Assembly (NCBI RefSeq): GCF_003725535.1
Contig: NZ_RJSF01000040.1
Span: 551,407-615,406 of the forward strand
DNA length: 64,000 bases
Reading direction: 5' to 3'
Origin: Nocardioides pocheonensis
Lineage (GTDB): Bacteria; Actinomycetota; Actinomycetes; Propionibacteriales; Nocardioidaceae
Shown here: piece after piece, positions 16,713-26,124 of the stretch
Layout: each line of letters begins with the position of its first letter
Numbering within the stretch: position 1 is the first letter of the stretch
Program-made: the position numbers and the translations under genes
Notes under the pieces: generated by a model
Told to the model about the DNA's origin: nothing
What the model saw: only the letters and a program-made list of their open reading frames with translations
Databases searched by the model: none

Positions 16713-17890
16713 CCGCGCTCGGTCAGACGACCGACGGTCAGCGCCAGCCGGAGCACGTAGGAGTCCCGGGCGTTGGCAGGGCTCAGCCCGGTCGCCTCGA
16801 CCACGTGCTTGAGCCGGTAGCGGACCGTGTTCGGGTGCACGAACAGGGCGCGGGCGGTCGCCTCGATCGACGCCCCCTGGGCGAGGTAGGTCTCCAGGGT
16901 CTCGAGCACCGTGGCTCCGGCGGCGATCAGCGGGCGGTGCACCTGCTCGACCAGGGCCTGGCGGGCGGTCGCGTCACCGGCGAGTGCCCGCTCGGGCAGG
17001 AGGTCGTCGGCGTGCACGGGTCGGGGTGCGTCCACCCAGCCGTGGGCGACCTTGAGGGCCGAGAGCGCGGCGTCCGCGGAGATCCTCGCGTCGGTGAGCG
17101 AGTCGACCACCGGCCCGATCACCACGGCTCCGTCGGCGAACGCGTCCGCCACGCGCTGCGCGGGTTGCCCGGTGCGGTCGACGCCGCCGAGGACCACGAC
17201 CAGGCGATCGCCCTGCACGGCGCACAGGCAGTCCAGCTTGCGGTCGTGGGCGATCCGGCGGACGTGCTCGAGGGCCGAGCCCTCGCCGAGCCCACCGGCC
17301 ATCACCACCACGTGGCCGGAGCCGTCCCATCCCAGGGCGCTCGCCCTCGACGAGATGGTGTCGTCGCCCTCGCCCCGGAGCAGCGAGTCGACGACGAGCG
17401 CCTCCAGCCGTGCGTCCCAGGCCCCGCGCTGCTCGGCAGCCCGCGCGTAGACCTCGGCGGTGGCGAAGGCGATCTCGCGGGCGTACTTGTTCAGAGCAGG
17501 TCGTACGGCGTCGGCATCGGCCTGGCCGAGCACCTCGTCGAGGTTCTCGTCCACGACGACGATCGAGAGCCGGACCATCGCGACGGTCTGCTCCAGGCTG
17601 ATGTCCCCGGCGAGAGCACGCGGTGCCGCGCCGAACACCTCGGCGGTGATCGGTGCGGCGCCCTCTCCGTGGCGGAACCAGTCGATGAACGACTTGATGC
17701 CCGCCTGCAGGATCAGCCCGATCCACGAGCGGTCCTCGGCGGGCAGCTGGACCACCCAGGGCATGTCCTTCTCCATACGGCTCAGGGCCGCCGAGCTCAG
17801 GGCTCCGCTGGCCCGGGTCAGCCGCTGCGCGATCTGCGCCCGCGTGCGTGGACGCGACGCGGGGGAGGCGGGGGATGCGGGGATGGACAC
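16706..17890 (-). CDS. fasR: PucR-family transcriptional regulator of fatty acid synthesis (FasR-like)
   Basis: 394 residues from the GTG at 17890. The C-terminal PucR-type helix-turn-helix (HTH_30) is clear: GASIEATARALFVHPNTVRYRL near residue 350, followed by the family tail. The N-terminal region resembles a ligand-sensing (RsbRD/GGDEF-like) portion. It lies directly upstream of fabD in the same orientation, as does the PucR-type activator FasR of Streptomyces coelicolor and, as I recall, Rv2242 of M. tuberculosis. Expected to activate the fab operon, probably through the 16694-16712 palindrome (inference). Confidence 0.88.
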   Translation of the reverse strand: MSIPASPASPASRPRTRAQIAQRLTRASGALSSAALSRMEKDMPWVVQLPAEDRSWIGLILQAGIKSFIDWFRHGEGAAPITAEVFGAAPRALAGDISLEQTVAMVRLSIVVVDENLDEVLGQADADAVRPALNKYAREIAFATAEVYARAAEQRGAWDARLEALVVDSLLRGEGDDTISSRASALGWDGSGHVVVMAGGLGEGSALEHVRRIAHDRKLDCLCAVQGDRLVVVLGGVDRTGQPAQRVADAFADGAVVIGPVVDSLTDARISADAALSALKVAHGWVDAPRPVHADDLLPERALAGDATARQALVEQVHRPLIAAGATVLETLETYLAQGASIEATARALFVHPNTVRYRLKHVVEATGLSPANARDSYVLRLALTVGRLTERGL

Positions 17891-17924
17891 GGAACGACTC
17901 TAGGGCGTCCGTTGTGGGAATTGC

Positions 17925-18356
17925 TCAGTCGTCGAGGTCGATTCGCACCGTGAGCAGGTCCGTCCCGAGACGGCGTACCGAGGCGGCGTTGATCCGGGCG
18001 GCCAGCCGACGGCTGAGCAGGCGCTGCCGCTCGCGCGGGTCGTCGTCGGGCAGGAGGTGCGCCGTGCCGCTGCGCCAGCGACCGCGGACCCGGACACGGA
18101 CGCGCGGGTTCGCCTCGATGTTGCGCACGTACGCCGACCGGCGGCCGTGCTCCGAGACGATCCAGAAGGTCGAGCCCTCCAGTCCGTCGCCGACCGGCGT
18201 GCGTCGGGCCTGGCCGGTCCGCCGCCCGACGGTCTCGAGCAGGGCGTAGCCGGGCACACCGACGCCGCGCTCGAGCAGGGCTCGCACGACCGGGTTGACC
18301 AGCCGCCGCTGCACGAACGTCACGATCCGGAACTTGTCCACGCGCCGCCGCTTCAC
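17925..18356 (-). CDS. Nitroreductase-family deazaflavin-dependent oxidoreductase (Ddn-like)
   Basis: About 143 residues from a GTG at 18356; another GTG at 18341 would shorten it by five residues, and neither has a good RBS. It has a split-barrel F420-binding fold: LETVGRRTGQARRTPVG followed by FWIVSEHG and the NPRVRVRVRGRW strand are typical of the Ddn/DUF385 family. Probable F420H2-dependent reductase with unknown substrate. It lies between fasR and a divergent alpha/beta hydrolase, 173 bp apart. It ends 34 nt upstream of fasR on the same strand, so it could share a transcript with fasR. Confidence 0.82.
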   Translation of the reverse strand: MKRRRVDKFRIVTFVQRRLVNPVVRALLERGVGVPGYALLETVGRRTGQARRTPVGDGLEGSTFWIVSEHGRRSAYVRNIEANPRVRVRVRGRWRSGTAHLLPDDDPRERQRLLSRRLAARINAASVRRLGTDLLTVRIDLDD

Positions 18357-18528
18357 AGGTCCAGCATCGCACCGCGGGGCGCTGATCCCACCAGCCCCTC
18401 CCGTCACAGCACGACGCGAGATCTGCCCACAGGTCGGGACTTTTCCCTTGCGGTGCAGGAAATTCCGGGTGTCGGTCTGGTTGACTGCAGCTACTCCGGG
18501 CCCGCCGGGGACGACGACAGGAGTCGCC

Positions 18529-19500
18529 TTGACCGAGCCGATCGAGGTCCAGAAGGTCACGATCCACGGCCACCGGCGTGCCTTCGTGAAGATGGGCACC
18601 GGACCGGCGCTGCTCCTGCTCCACGGCCTCGGCTGCGACCACCGGACGTGGGACCCGGTCATCCGGCAGCTCGCGAAGAAGTACACCGTGATCGCGCCGG
18701 ACCTGCTCGGCCACGGGGCCAGCGACAAGCCGCGCGCGGACTACTCGGTCGGCGGCTACGCGAATGGGATGCGCGACCTGCTCACGGTGCTCAACATCGA
18801 CAAGGCGACGGTGGTCGGCCACAGCCTCGGTGGCGGGGTCGCCATGCAGTTCGGCTACCAGTTCCCCGAGCGCACCGAGCGGATCATCCTGGTCGCGCCG
18901 GGCGGCCTCGGACCCGAGGTGACCCCCCTCATCCGCGCGGTGTCGCTCCCGGGCTTCAACCAGGTGATGGCCCTGCTGACGCTCCCGGGCATCCGGCACG
19001 CGGGCAAGGCCGGCCTGCACGCCCTGGCGCGCACCGGGCTCACCCTGACCCACGACCTCGACGAGGTCGCCGGCATCTACGAGTCCTTCCGCGACCCGCG
19101 CTCTCGCAAGGCGATCTCCCACGTCGTGCGCGCCGTGGTCGACACCCGCGGGCAGCTGGTCACGATGGTCGACCGTGCCTACCTCACCCAGGCGATGCCG
19201 ATGCTGATCGTGTGGGGGAGCGACGACCGGGTGATCCCGGTCAGCCACGCGAAGACCGCCTCGGCCGTGGCGCCCGGCGCGGTCGTCGAGGTGCTCGGCA
19301 ACTCGGGTCACTTCCCGCACAAGGACCACCCGGAGCGGTTCGTGAAGATCGTCAACGACTTCATCCGCTCGACCCAGCCGGCGTCCTACCACCGCGGCCG
19401 CTGGCGTCAGCTGCTGCGCAACGGCCCGGCGACGCCGCTCAGCGAGCGCACCGAGCTGGCCCCGGTGACCCCGATCAGCACCAAGCGCGCCGGCGCCTGA
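18529..19500 (+). CDS. Alpha/beta hydrolase
   Basis: 323 residues from a TTG at 18529, chosen because ACAGGAG sits six bases upstream and because the conserved fold begins soon after. Motifs: HGLGC (oxyanion strand turn, about 27-31), nucleophile elbow VGHSLGGG (about 93-100), WGSDDRVIP with the acid (about 230), NSGHFPH with the catalytic His (about 262). The resemblance is to the C-C hydrolase/haloperoxidase type. The C-terminus has about 35 extra basic residues. Substrate unknown. Divergent from the Ddn-like gene. Confidence 0.86.
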   Translation: MTEPIEVQKVTIHGHRRAFVKMGTGPALLLLHGLGCDHRTWDPVIRQLAKKYTVIAPDLLGHGASDKPRADYSVGGYANGMRDLLTVLNIDKATVVGHSLGGGVAMQFGYQFPERTERIILVAPGGLGPEVTPLIRAVSLPGFNQVMALLTLPGIRHAGKAGLHALARTGLTLTHDLDEVAGIYESFRDPRSRKAISHVVRAVVDTRGQLVTMVDRAYLTQAMPMLIVWGSDDRVIPVSHAKTASAVAPGAVVEVLGNSGHFPHKDHPERFVKIVNDFIRSTQPASYHRGRWRQLLRNGPATPLSERTELAPVTPISTKRAGA

Positions 19501-19638
19501 GCTCGCACCTTCTTTTTTCGCCGCCGCTGTCGTACGGCGTCCGTGTCGTTCGTCGAATTGACGAGCGGACCCGATGAATCCCCGACGGGACGAGGGTCTA
19601 CCCGGACATCAGCGCAGACAGCGACGGAGGTGAGCACC

Positions 19639-19758
19639 ATGGCAGCGACGATCGACATCGAGATCGAGTCCGGCGTGTACCTCGCCCCGGTCAGGCGTCA
19701 CCGCGGCTACTGGGCCGGCGACTTCAGCCAGGCCGGCGTCCAGCCGCAGCAGAGCTGA
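19639..19758 (+). CDS. Small ORF of 39 codons, function unknown
   Basis: ATG at 19639 preceded by GACGGAGG with 8-nt spacing, an excellent ribosome-binding site. The predicted product is 39 residues, starting MAATIDIEIESG and ending in a basic/aromatic stretch (RRHRGYWAGD) and VQPQQS. No signal peptide, TM helix or known RiPP leader. It follows the hydrolase gene by 138 nt and converges on aceE. It could be a small protein of unknown role; I recognise no family. The strong RBS is the main support. Confidence 0.5.
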   Translation: MAATIDIEIESGVYLAPVRRHRGYWAGDFSQAGVQPQQS

Positions 19759-19805
19759 CCGGCGGCTCGCGCCCCGCCCGGCTCGCACCTCGATCACCGG
19801 TCCGG

Positions 19806-22610
19806 TCAGGCGTCCCCGCCCTCCTGGGCGATGCCCGAGACGGCGGTGGGGTCGTCGATGCGGTACTTCGCGAACGCCTCCGACACCGTCTCCGCCTTCA
19901 CCGAGCCCTGCTGCGCGAGCGCCTGCAACGCCTGGACCACCACGGACTCCGCGTCGACGTTGAAGAACCTGCGCGCCGCCGGACGGGTGTCGGCGAAGCC
20001 GAAGCCGTCCGTGCCGAGCGCGTGGAAGTCGCCGGGGACCCATCGGGCGATCTGCAGCGGCACCGCCCGCATGAAGTCGGAGACCGCCACGAACGGGCCG
20101 TGCCCGCCGCCGAGCTGGGTGGTCACGAACGGCACCCGGGCGTGCTCGTCGGGGTGCAGCAGCGACCAGCGCTCGGCCTCGACCGCCTCGCGGGCCAGCT
20201 CGTTCCACGACGTGACCGACCAGAGGTCCGCGCTGACGCCCCAGTCCTGGGCGAGCAGCCGCTGCGCGTCCAGGATCCAGGGGAAGCCCACGCCCGAGGC
20301 GAGGAGCTGCACCTTGGGTGCGTCCGGCCCGAGGTCGGGTCCGTCGGCGAAGTGGTAGACCCCCTTGAGCAGCCCGTCCACGTCGAGGCCCTCGGGCTCG
20401 GCCGGCTGGACGACCGGCTCGTTGTAGACGGTGAGGTAGAAGATGACGTCCTCGCCCATCGGGTGCTCCGGCGTGACGGTGTACATCCGCTTGAGCCCGC
20501 TCTGCATGATGTGCGCGATCTCGTGGGCGTGCGCCGGGTCGTAGTGCACGACGGCCGGGTTGGTGGCCGCGAGCAGCGGGGAGTGGCCGTCGGCGTGCTG
20601 CAGGCCCTCGCCGGTCAGCGTCGTGCGGCCGGCCGTGGCCCCGATGAGGAAGCCTCGGGCGAGCTGGTCGGCCATCGCCCAGATCGAGTCGCCCGTGCGC
20701 TGGAACCCGAACATCGAGTAGAAGATGTAGAACGGGATCATCGCCTCGCCGTGCGTGGCGTACGCCGACCCGGCCGCCGTCGCGGACGCCATCGCACCCG
20801 CCTCGGAGATGCCCTCGTGGAGCATCTGGCCGTCGGCGGACTCGCGCCACTTCAGCAGCAGCTTGCGGTCGACCGACTCGTACTGCTGGCCGCCCGGGTT
20901 GTAGACCTTCGCCGTCGGGAACATCGCGTCCATGCCGAAGGTGCGGTACTCGTCCGGTGCGATCGGCACGATCCGCTTACCGATCTCGGGATCCTTCATC
21001 CAGTCCTTGAGCAGCCGGACCAGCGCCATCGTGGTGGCGATCTTGTTGTTGCCCGAGCCCTGCTTGAGGTCGGCGTACACCTCGTCGCCGGGGACCTTCA
21101 GCGGCTTGGCCCGCACGACCCGCCGGGGCATCGAGCCGCCGAGCTGGCGGCGGCGCTCGAGCATGTACTCGATCTCCTCCGACTCCATGCCGGGGTGGAA
21201 GAACGGTGCGGTGCCCGACGTGTCGTAGGACTCGTCGATGTCGCGGTCGCTCATCGGAAGACGTAGGCGGTCGCGGAACTTCTTGAGGTCGGCCTTGGTC
21301 AGCTTCTTCATCTGGTGGGTGGCGTTCTTGCCCTCGAGGGCGTCGATCGTCCAGCCCTTGATGGTGTGGGCGAGGATCACCGTCGGCTGGCCGACGTGCT
21401 TGGTGGCGGCGTCGAAGGCGGCGTACACCTTGCGGTAGTCGTGGCCGCCGCGCGGCAGCTTCTCGATCTGCCGGTCACTCATGTGCTCGACCATCTTGCG
21501 CAGGCGCGGGTCGGGACCGAAGAAGTGCTCGCGGTTGTACGCGCCGTCCTCGACGGAGAACGTCTGGAACGCGCCGTCGGGCGTGCTGTTCATCTTGTTG
21601 ACGAGCACGCCGTCGACGTCGCGGGCGAGCAGCTCGTCCCACTCCCGGCCCCAGATCACCTTGACGACGTTCCAGCCGGCACCGCGGAAGACCGACTCCA
21701 GCTCCTGGATGATCTTGCCGTTGCCGCGCACCGGGCCGTCGAGCTGCTGCAGGTTGCAGTTGATCACCCAGGTCAGGTTGTCGAGCTCCTCGCGGGCCGC
21801 GACGCTGATCGCGCCGAGCGACTCCGGCTCGCCCATCTCGCCGTCGCCGAGGAACGCCCACACGTGCTGCTGGCTCGTGTCCTTGATGCCGCGGTTGTGC
21901 AGGTAGCGGTTGAACCGTGCCTGGTAGATCGAGTTGATGCCGGTGAGGCCCATCGAGACGGTCGGGAACTCCCAGAAGTCCGGCATCAGGCGGGGGTGCG
22001 GGTAGGACGAGAGGCCCTTGCCCACGCCGTGCTGGACCTCCTGGCGGAAGTTCAGCAGCTGCTGCTCGTTGAGCCGTCCCTCCAGGAACGCGCGCGCGTA
22101 GATGCCCGGCGAGCCGTGTCCCTGGATGTAGATCTGGTCGCCGCCGCCGGGGTGGTCGTGGCCGCGGAAGAAGTGGTTGAACCCGACCTCGTAGAGGCTC
22201 GCGCTGGACTGGTAGGTGGCGATGTGCCCGCCGACCTCCAGGCCCTTGCGGTTGGCGTCGCTCACCATCACCGCGGCGTTCCAGCGGATGAACGCGCGGA
22301 TCCGGCGCTCGATCTCCTCGTCGCCGGGGAACCACGGCTCGCGCTCGGGCGGGATCGTGTTGATGTAGTCGGTGCTCCGCAGTGCCGGTACGCCGACCTG
22401 ACGCTGCCGGGCCCGCTCGAGGAGGCGCAGCATCACGTAGCGTGCGCGCTCCCGGCCGCGGTCCTGGACCAGGGCGTCGAAGGAGTCGATCCAGTCGTTG
22501 GTCTCGTCAGGGTCGATGTCGGGCAGCTGGGTGGGCAGCCCTTCGTGGATCACCGGAGGGGTCGCGGGGTTGGCTCGTACCTCGGGGTCCGTGTTCGCTG
22601 TGTCAGCCAC
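19806..22610 (-). CDS. aceE: Pyruvate dehydrogenase E1 component, homodimeric
   Basis: 934 residues from a GTG at 22610, the full length of homodimeric AceE. It decarboxylates pyruvate with thiamine diphosphate and passes the acetyl group to E2 in the pyruvate dehydrogenase complex. The ThDP motif [10 protein letters not shown]...NCNLQQLDG lies near residue 260, the HGSPGIYAR stretch in the N-half, and the transketolase pyrimidine domain ([21 protein letters not shown]) near residue 630. Located near fasR/fabD as in mycobacteria, linking acetyl-CoA supply to fatty acid synthesis. Divergent from DUF3052. Confidence 0.97.
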   Translation of the reverse strand: MADTANTDPEVRANPATPPVIHEGLPTQLPDIDPDETNDWIDSFDALVQDRGRERARYVMLRLLERARQRQVGVPALRSTDYINTIPPEREPWFPGDEEIERRIRAFIRWNAAVMVSDANRKGLEVGGHIATYQSSASLYEVGFNHFFRGHDHPGGGDQIYIQGHGSPGIYARAFLEGRLNEQQLLNFRQEVQHGVGKGLSSYPHPRLMPDFWEFPTVSMGLTGINSIYQARFNRYLHNRGIKDTSQQHVWAFLGDGEMGEPESLGAISVAAREELDNLTWVINCNLQQLDGPVRGNGKIIQELESVFRGAGWNVVKVIWGREWDELLARDVDGVLVNKMNSTPDGAFQTFSVEDGAYNREHFFGPDPRLRKMVEHMSDRQIEKLPRGGHDYRKVYAAFDAATKHVGQPTVILAHTIKGWTIDALEGKNATHQMKKLTKADLKKFRDRLRLPMSDRDIDESYDTSGTAPFFHPGMESEEIEYMLERRRQLGGSMPRRVVRAKPLKVPGDEVYADLKQGSGNNKIATTMALVRLLKDWMKDPEIGKRIVPIAPDEYRTFGMDAMFPTAKVYNPGGQQYESVDRKLLLKWRESADGQMLHEGISEAGAMASATAAGSAYATHGEAMIPFYIFYSMFGFQRTGDSIWAMADQLARGFLIGATAGRTTLTGEGLQHADGHSPLLAATNPAVVHYDPAHAHEIAHIMQSGLKRMYTVTPEHPMGEDVIFYLTVYNEPVVQPAEPEGLDVDGLLKGVYHFADGPDLGPDAPKVQLLASGVGFPWILDAQRLLAQDWGVSADLWSVTSWNELAREAVEAERWSLLHPDEHARVPFVTTQLGGGHGPFVAVSDFMRAVPLQIARWVPGDFHALGTDGFGFADTRPAARRFFNVDAESVVVQALQALAQQGSVKAETVSEAFAKYRIDDPTAVSGIAQEGGDA

Positions 22611-22795
22611 CCCTGCATCTTGGCACGTTCCAACCAGCCGACAAATCTACCGACGAGTACCTGAACGGCCCGCCGAGACGCCCTCGCGGACCCGCCGTAC
22701 GCGGTGCGGGCTTGCGCTGTGATGCCGGAGTCCGCTGAACTTGCTCCACCGCTTCCGCACGGGAAGCCCGACGCACGAGGAAAAGAGGCATCGAC

Positions 22796-23215
22796 GTGAG
22801 CCCGTCCGCAGGGGGCCCCGACCAGATGGTGGGGGACCGGCTGGGCTTGAAGCCCGGCATGGTCGTGCAGGAGCTCGGGTGGGACGAGGACGTCGATGAC
22901 GCCGTGCGCGTCGCGATCGAGGACGTGATCGACGCGGATCTCGTGGACGGCGACTACGGGGACGTCGTGGACACCGTGGTGCTGTGGTGGCGCGACGGCG
23001 ACGGCGATCTCGCCGACGACCTCATGGACGCGCTGTCCGACCTCGCCGCCGGTGGGGCGGTGTGGCTGTTCACGCCCAAGGTCGGGCGCCCTGGTGCCGT
23101 GCCCGCCTCCGACATCGCGGAGGCCGCCCCGATCGCCGGGCTGTCGAACACCACGACGATCCCGGTCAGCGCCGACTGGACCGCCACCAAGCTGGTCGCC
23201 CCGAAGGCGCGCTGA
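22796..23215 (+). CDS. DUF3052 family protein
   Basis: 139 residues from a GTG at 22796, with GAGGAAAAGAGG upstream. The family pattern is clear: GDRLGLKPGMVVQELGWDEDVDD, an acidic middle, then WLFTPKVGRPG and a conserved end (TTTIPVSADWTATKLV). DUF3052 genes lie beside aceE across actinobacteria, as here, divergently. Function unknown; no TM or metal-binding signature. An intergenic region of 185 bp separates it from aceE and must hold both promoters. Confidence 0.9.
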   Translation: MSPSAGGPDQMVGDRLGLKPGMVVQELGWDEDVDDAVRVAIEDVIDADLVDGDYGDVVDTVVLWWRDGDGDLADDLMDALSDLAAGGAVWLFTPKVGRPGAVPASDIAEAAPIAGLSNTTTIPVSADWTATKLVAPKAR

Positions 23216-23330
23216 CCCCGAGGTCAACCGCCCGGTTTCGGGTACGGAGCCCCGCGGACCGAGACGCTCACCCACGTCCGCGAGCGGGCAGTACGGTGTG
23301 CTCAACTCACCGCCAAGGAGGCATCGACGC

Positions 23331-24971
23331 ATGACGGGCACACTCGCGGAGAAGGTCGCGGCGCAGGCCAGGAGCAAGGCGATCGCGGCTCGCGTCCTCA
23401 CGCAGGCGGGGGTGATCCAGCCGTTCGGGCCGGTGACCCTGGTCGGCCTCGTGAAGTCCCTGCGCACCTGGGGCATGGGCGTGGCCGGCGGCTTCACCGC
23501 GGTCGCGATCCGGTTCCCCGACCGGGTCGGCATCGTCGACGAGCTCGGTGAGCTGACCTTCCGCGAGATCGACGAGCGCAGCAACGCCCTCGCCGACGAG
23601 CTCGCCCACCGCGGCGTGCGCGAGGGCGACAACGTGGCGCTGCTCGCCCGCAACCACCGGGGCTTCCTCGACGCGGCTCTGGCGATCTCCAAGCTCGGCG
23701 CCAACGTGCTGCTGCTCAACACCGCCTTCGCGGCACCCCAGCTCGGAGAAGTCTGCGAGCGCGAGGACGCGAAGTTCGTGATCCACGACGAGGAGTTCGA
23801 CGACCTGGTCGACCGCGCCGGTCTCTCCACGCCGCGCCTGCTCGCGTGGACCGACTCCCCGGTCACCGCGCGCGCCGACCGCGAGACCGTCGAGCAGCTG
23901 ATCGCGAGCGGGTCGCGCGAGCGGCGTACGCCGCCGAGCCGCGAGGGCAAGGTCGTGATCCTCACCTCCGGCACCACCGGTACGCCGAAGGGCGCTCCGC
24001 GAGGCAGCGGCAACTTCGAGGCCGCGGTCGCGCTGCTCGAGCGGATTCCGCTGCGCAGCGGCTGGCGCTCGCACGTCGCCGCGCCGCTGTTCCACACCTG
24101 GGGCTTCGCCCACCTGAGTCTGGCCATGCTGCTCGGCTCGACGGTGGTGCTCACGCGCAAGTTCGACCCCGAGAACGCCCTCAAGGTGCTCACCGAGAAG
24201 AAGTGCGACTCGTTCGTGGTGATCCCGGTGATGCTGCAGCGCATCCTCCGGCTGCCCAAGGAGACGCTGGACTCCTACGACCTCTCGCGGGTCAAGGTCG
24301 TCGCGGCCTCCGGCTCGGCGATGCCCGGCAACCTCGCGACCGAGTGGATGGACCAGTTCGGCGACACGCTCTACAACATCTACGGCTCGACCGAGGTGGC
24401 CTGGGCCAGCGTCGCGCAGCCCAGGGACATGAGGGCGGCGCCGGGCACGGCCGGCAAGCCGCCGGTGAACACCATCGTCCGGATCTACGACCTCGACGGC
24501 AACGAGGTGCCGACCGGCGAGACCGGCCGGATCTTCGTCGGCAACTCGATGCTGTTCGAGGGCTACACCGGAGGCGGTCACAAGGAGGTCATCGACGGGC
24601 TGATGAGCTCCGGTGACGTGGGCCGCTTCGACGAGGACGGCCACCTGTTCGTCGAGGGCCGTGACGACGAGATGATCGTCTCGGGCGGTGAGAACGTCTT
24701 CCCGAAGGAGGTCGAGGACTGCCTCGCCCGCCACGACGGGGTCGTCGAGGTCGCCGCGATCGGGGTCGACGACGACGAGTTCGGCAAGCGGTTGCGGGCG
24801 TTCGTGGTCCTCGCCGACGGCAAGAAGGTCAGCGAGGACGAGCTGCGCGAGCACGTGAAGAGCAACTTGGCCCGCTACAAGGTGCCGCGCGACTTCGTGT
24901 TCCTCGACGAGCTGCCGCGCAACGCCACCGGCAAGGTCCTCAAGCGCGAGCTGCACGAGATCGAGGCCTGA
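23331..24971 (+). CDS. Acyl-CoA synthetase (AMP-binding, FadD-like)
   Basis: 546 residues from the ATG at 23331 (AAGGAGG upstream). Adenylate-forming enzyme that activates a carboxylic acid to its CoA thioester. Motifs: P-loop-like LTSGTTGTPKG (about residue 208), YGSTE (about 350), GEN/lysine region GRDDEMIVSGGENVFPKEVE (about 445), and the C-terminal ATGKVLKREL with the catalytic Lys. The opening 45 residues are Lys/Arg- and Ala-rich. Chain-length preference is unknown, though medium or long is likely from overall resemblance to FadD12/FadD2 types. It lies between DUF3052 and ahpE. Confidence 0.92.
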   Translation: MTGTLAEKVAAQARSKAIAARVLTQAGVIQPFGPVTLVGLVKSLRTWGMGVAGGFTAVAIRFPDRVGIVDELGELTFREIDERSNALADELAHRGVREGDNVALLARNHRGFLDAALAISKLGANVLLLNTAFAAPQLGEVCEREDAKFVIHDEEFDDLVDRAGLSTPRLLAWTDSPVTARADRETVEQLIASGSRERRTPPSREGKVVILTSGTTGTPKGAPRGSGNFEAAVALLERIPLRSGWRSHVAAPLFHTWGFAHLSLAMLLGSTVVLTRKFDPENALKVLTEKKCDSFVVIPVMLQRILRLPKETLDSYDLSRVKVVAASGSAMPGNLATEWMDQFGDTLYNIYGSTEVAWASVAQPRDMRAAPGTAGKPPVNTIVRIYDLDGNEVPTGETGRIFVGNSMLFEGYTGGGHKEVIDGLMSSGDVGRFDEDGHLFVEGRDDEMIVSGGENVFPKEVEDCLARHDGVVEVAAIGVDDDEFGKRLRAFVVLADGKKVSEDELREHVKSNLARYKVPRDFVFLDELPRNATGKVLKRELHEIEA

Positions 24972-24999
24972 CCTTCATGCTGCAGGAAGAGGTGGGACG

Positions 25000-25461
25000 G
25001 TGACGCTGGACGTCGGTGACCGGGCTCCGGACTTCACGCTGCGCGACCAGCACGGGCAGGACGTCACGCTGTCGTCCTTCGCCGGCTCGAAGGCCGTGCT
25101 GCTGGTGTTCTACCCCTACGCGTTCAGCGGTGTCTGCACCGGCGAGCTGACCGGCTTCCGCGACCGGCTCGGTGACTTCGAGACCGACGACACCACGCTG
25201 CTCGGCATCTCGTGCGACCCGATGTACACCCAGCGGGCCTTCGCCGACCGCGACGGGATCTTCTTCCCGCTGCTCGCCGACTTCTGGCCGCACGGTGCCG
25301 TCGCCTCGGCGTACGGGGTGCTCGACGAGTCCGAGGGTTGCGCCTCGCGCTCGTCGTTCGTGGTCGACAAGGACGGCGTCGTGCAGTGGGTGCTGCACAG
25401 CGAGCGGGGCGAGGCGCGCGACCTCGATCTGCAGGCCACCCGGCTGAAGCAGGCCGGGTAG
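25000..25461 (+). CDS. ahpE: Peroxiredoxin, AhpE type
   Basis: 153 residues from a GTG at 25000. AhpC/TSA fold: GDRAPDFTLRDQHGQ at the start, then peroxidatic Cys in FYPYAFSGVCTGEL (Cys about 46) and the conserved Arg near 117. Length and motif match mycobacterial AhpE, a one-Cys peroxiredoxin that reduces hydroperoxides and peroxynitrite. It follows the acyl-CoA synthetase by 28 nt, so probably one operon with DUF3052 and the synthetase, ending in the strong terminator at 25539-25580. Confidence 0.92.
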   Translation: MTLDVGDRAPDFTLRDQHGQDVTLSSFAGSKAVLLVFYPYAFSGVCTGELTGFRDRLGDFETDDTTLLGISCDPMYTQRAFADRDGIFFPLLADFWPHGAVASAYGVLDESEGCASRSSFVVDKDGVVQWVLHSERGEARDLDLQATRLKQAG

Positions 25462-25538
25462 CCCGATCGGGTCATTTTGGCCGGATCGCCGTTCCAGTGC
25501 GTGACTCCGAGGCGATTGGCTGTCACTATTTCCCTGTT

Positions 25539-25580
25539 GCGACCGCTGGTGACCCGAGACACCGGCGGTCGCGGCTTTTT
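25539..25580 (+). terminator. Intrinsic terminator after ahpE
   Basis: A 13-bp stem (25539-25551 with 25560-25572, one G-U pair), loop of 8, then GGCTTTTT. This is the only classic U-tract terminator I see in the window. Confidence 0.9.
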
Positions 25581-25660
25581 CCGGGCCAGTTCTGCCCGTC
25601 CGTTTCCGCCTCGTCCGGCGGACGGATTCGTCGGCGCCCCGAACGCTCCCTTACTCTGTG

Positions 25661-25690
25661 CGGTGCCCGCAGGACCGGTGCCCGCAGGAC
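25661..25690 (+). repeat. Two tandem copies of a 15-bp unit before tRNA-Val
   Basis: CGGTGCCCGCAGGAC at 25661-25675 is repeated exactly at 25676-25690; a third decayed start (CGGTGTCCG) follows. It lies just upstream of the tRNA, within its promoter region. Confidence 0.75.
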
Positions 25691-25706
25691 CGGTGTCCGG
25701 CGGCTC

Positions 25707-25778
25707 GGGCGTATAGCTCAGCGGTAGAGCGCTTCCCTTACAAGGAAGATGTCGGGGGTTCGATCCCCTCTGCGCCCA
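25707..25778 (+). tRNA. tRNA-Val (anticodon TAC)
   Basis: 72 nt cloverleaf. Acceptor arms GGGCGTA (25707-25713) and TGCGCCC (25771-25777) pair with one G-U. The D-loop carries AGCTCAGCGGTAGAGC; anticodon stem CTTCC/GGAAG with loop CTTACAA gives anticodon TAC at 25739-25741; T-arm GGGGGTTCGATCCCC. CCA is not encoded. Reads GUA/GUG valine codons. Confidence 0.96.
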
Positions 25779-26124
25779 CTTCGCGTGGCACTCGGTCGCA
25801 CGTGCGGGCGGCATCCCCGAGGTGTCCGCTGGACCGCCGACGCCGTGGCACGAGGGCTCGCCGGTCGAGGGCCTCCCGCTGAGGACTGGCACCGGGACGG
25901 GATCTTGAGATCGTCACTGAACAGGGTCGGGCATCTCGGGTCAGTGAGGGCGTTCACCGGTCGGGACACGCTCGCACCCTGACGCACGGAGGCCGCGAAC
26001 GCGAGGCGCAGCACTGCGCACTCGGACCGCATTTGCCGTTTTGGGGCCTTTGTGATATTTCGCCCCGAAGGGCTATGCTGACAGCCCGGCGCGATCCCTG
26101 CGATGGCTCAGAAGAGGAACATCG
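25779..26124. other. 346-bp gene-free stretch between tRNA-Val and the histidine kinase
   Basis: I see no credible gene. Its downstream end holds a candidate promoter, TTGTGA (26050-26055), 18-bp spacer, TATGCT (26074-26079), which would start about 39 nt before the kinase ATG at 26125. The rest shows no repeats or RNA fold that I can support. Confidence 0.6.
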
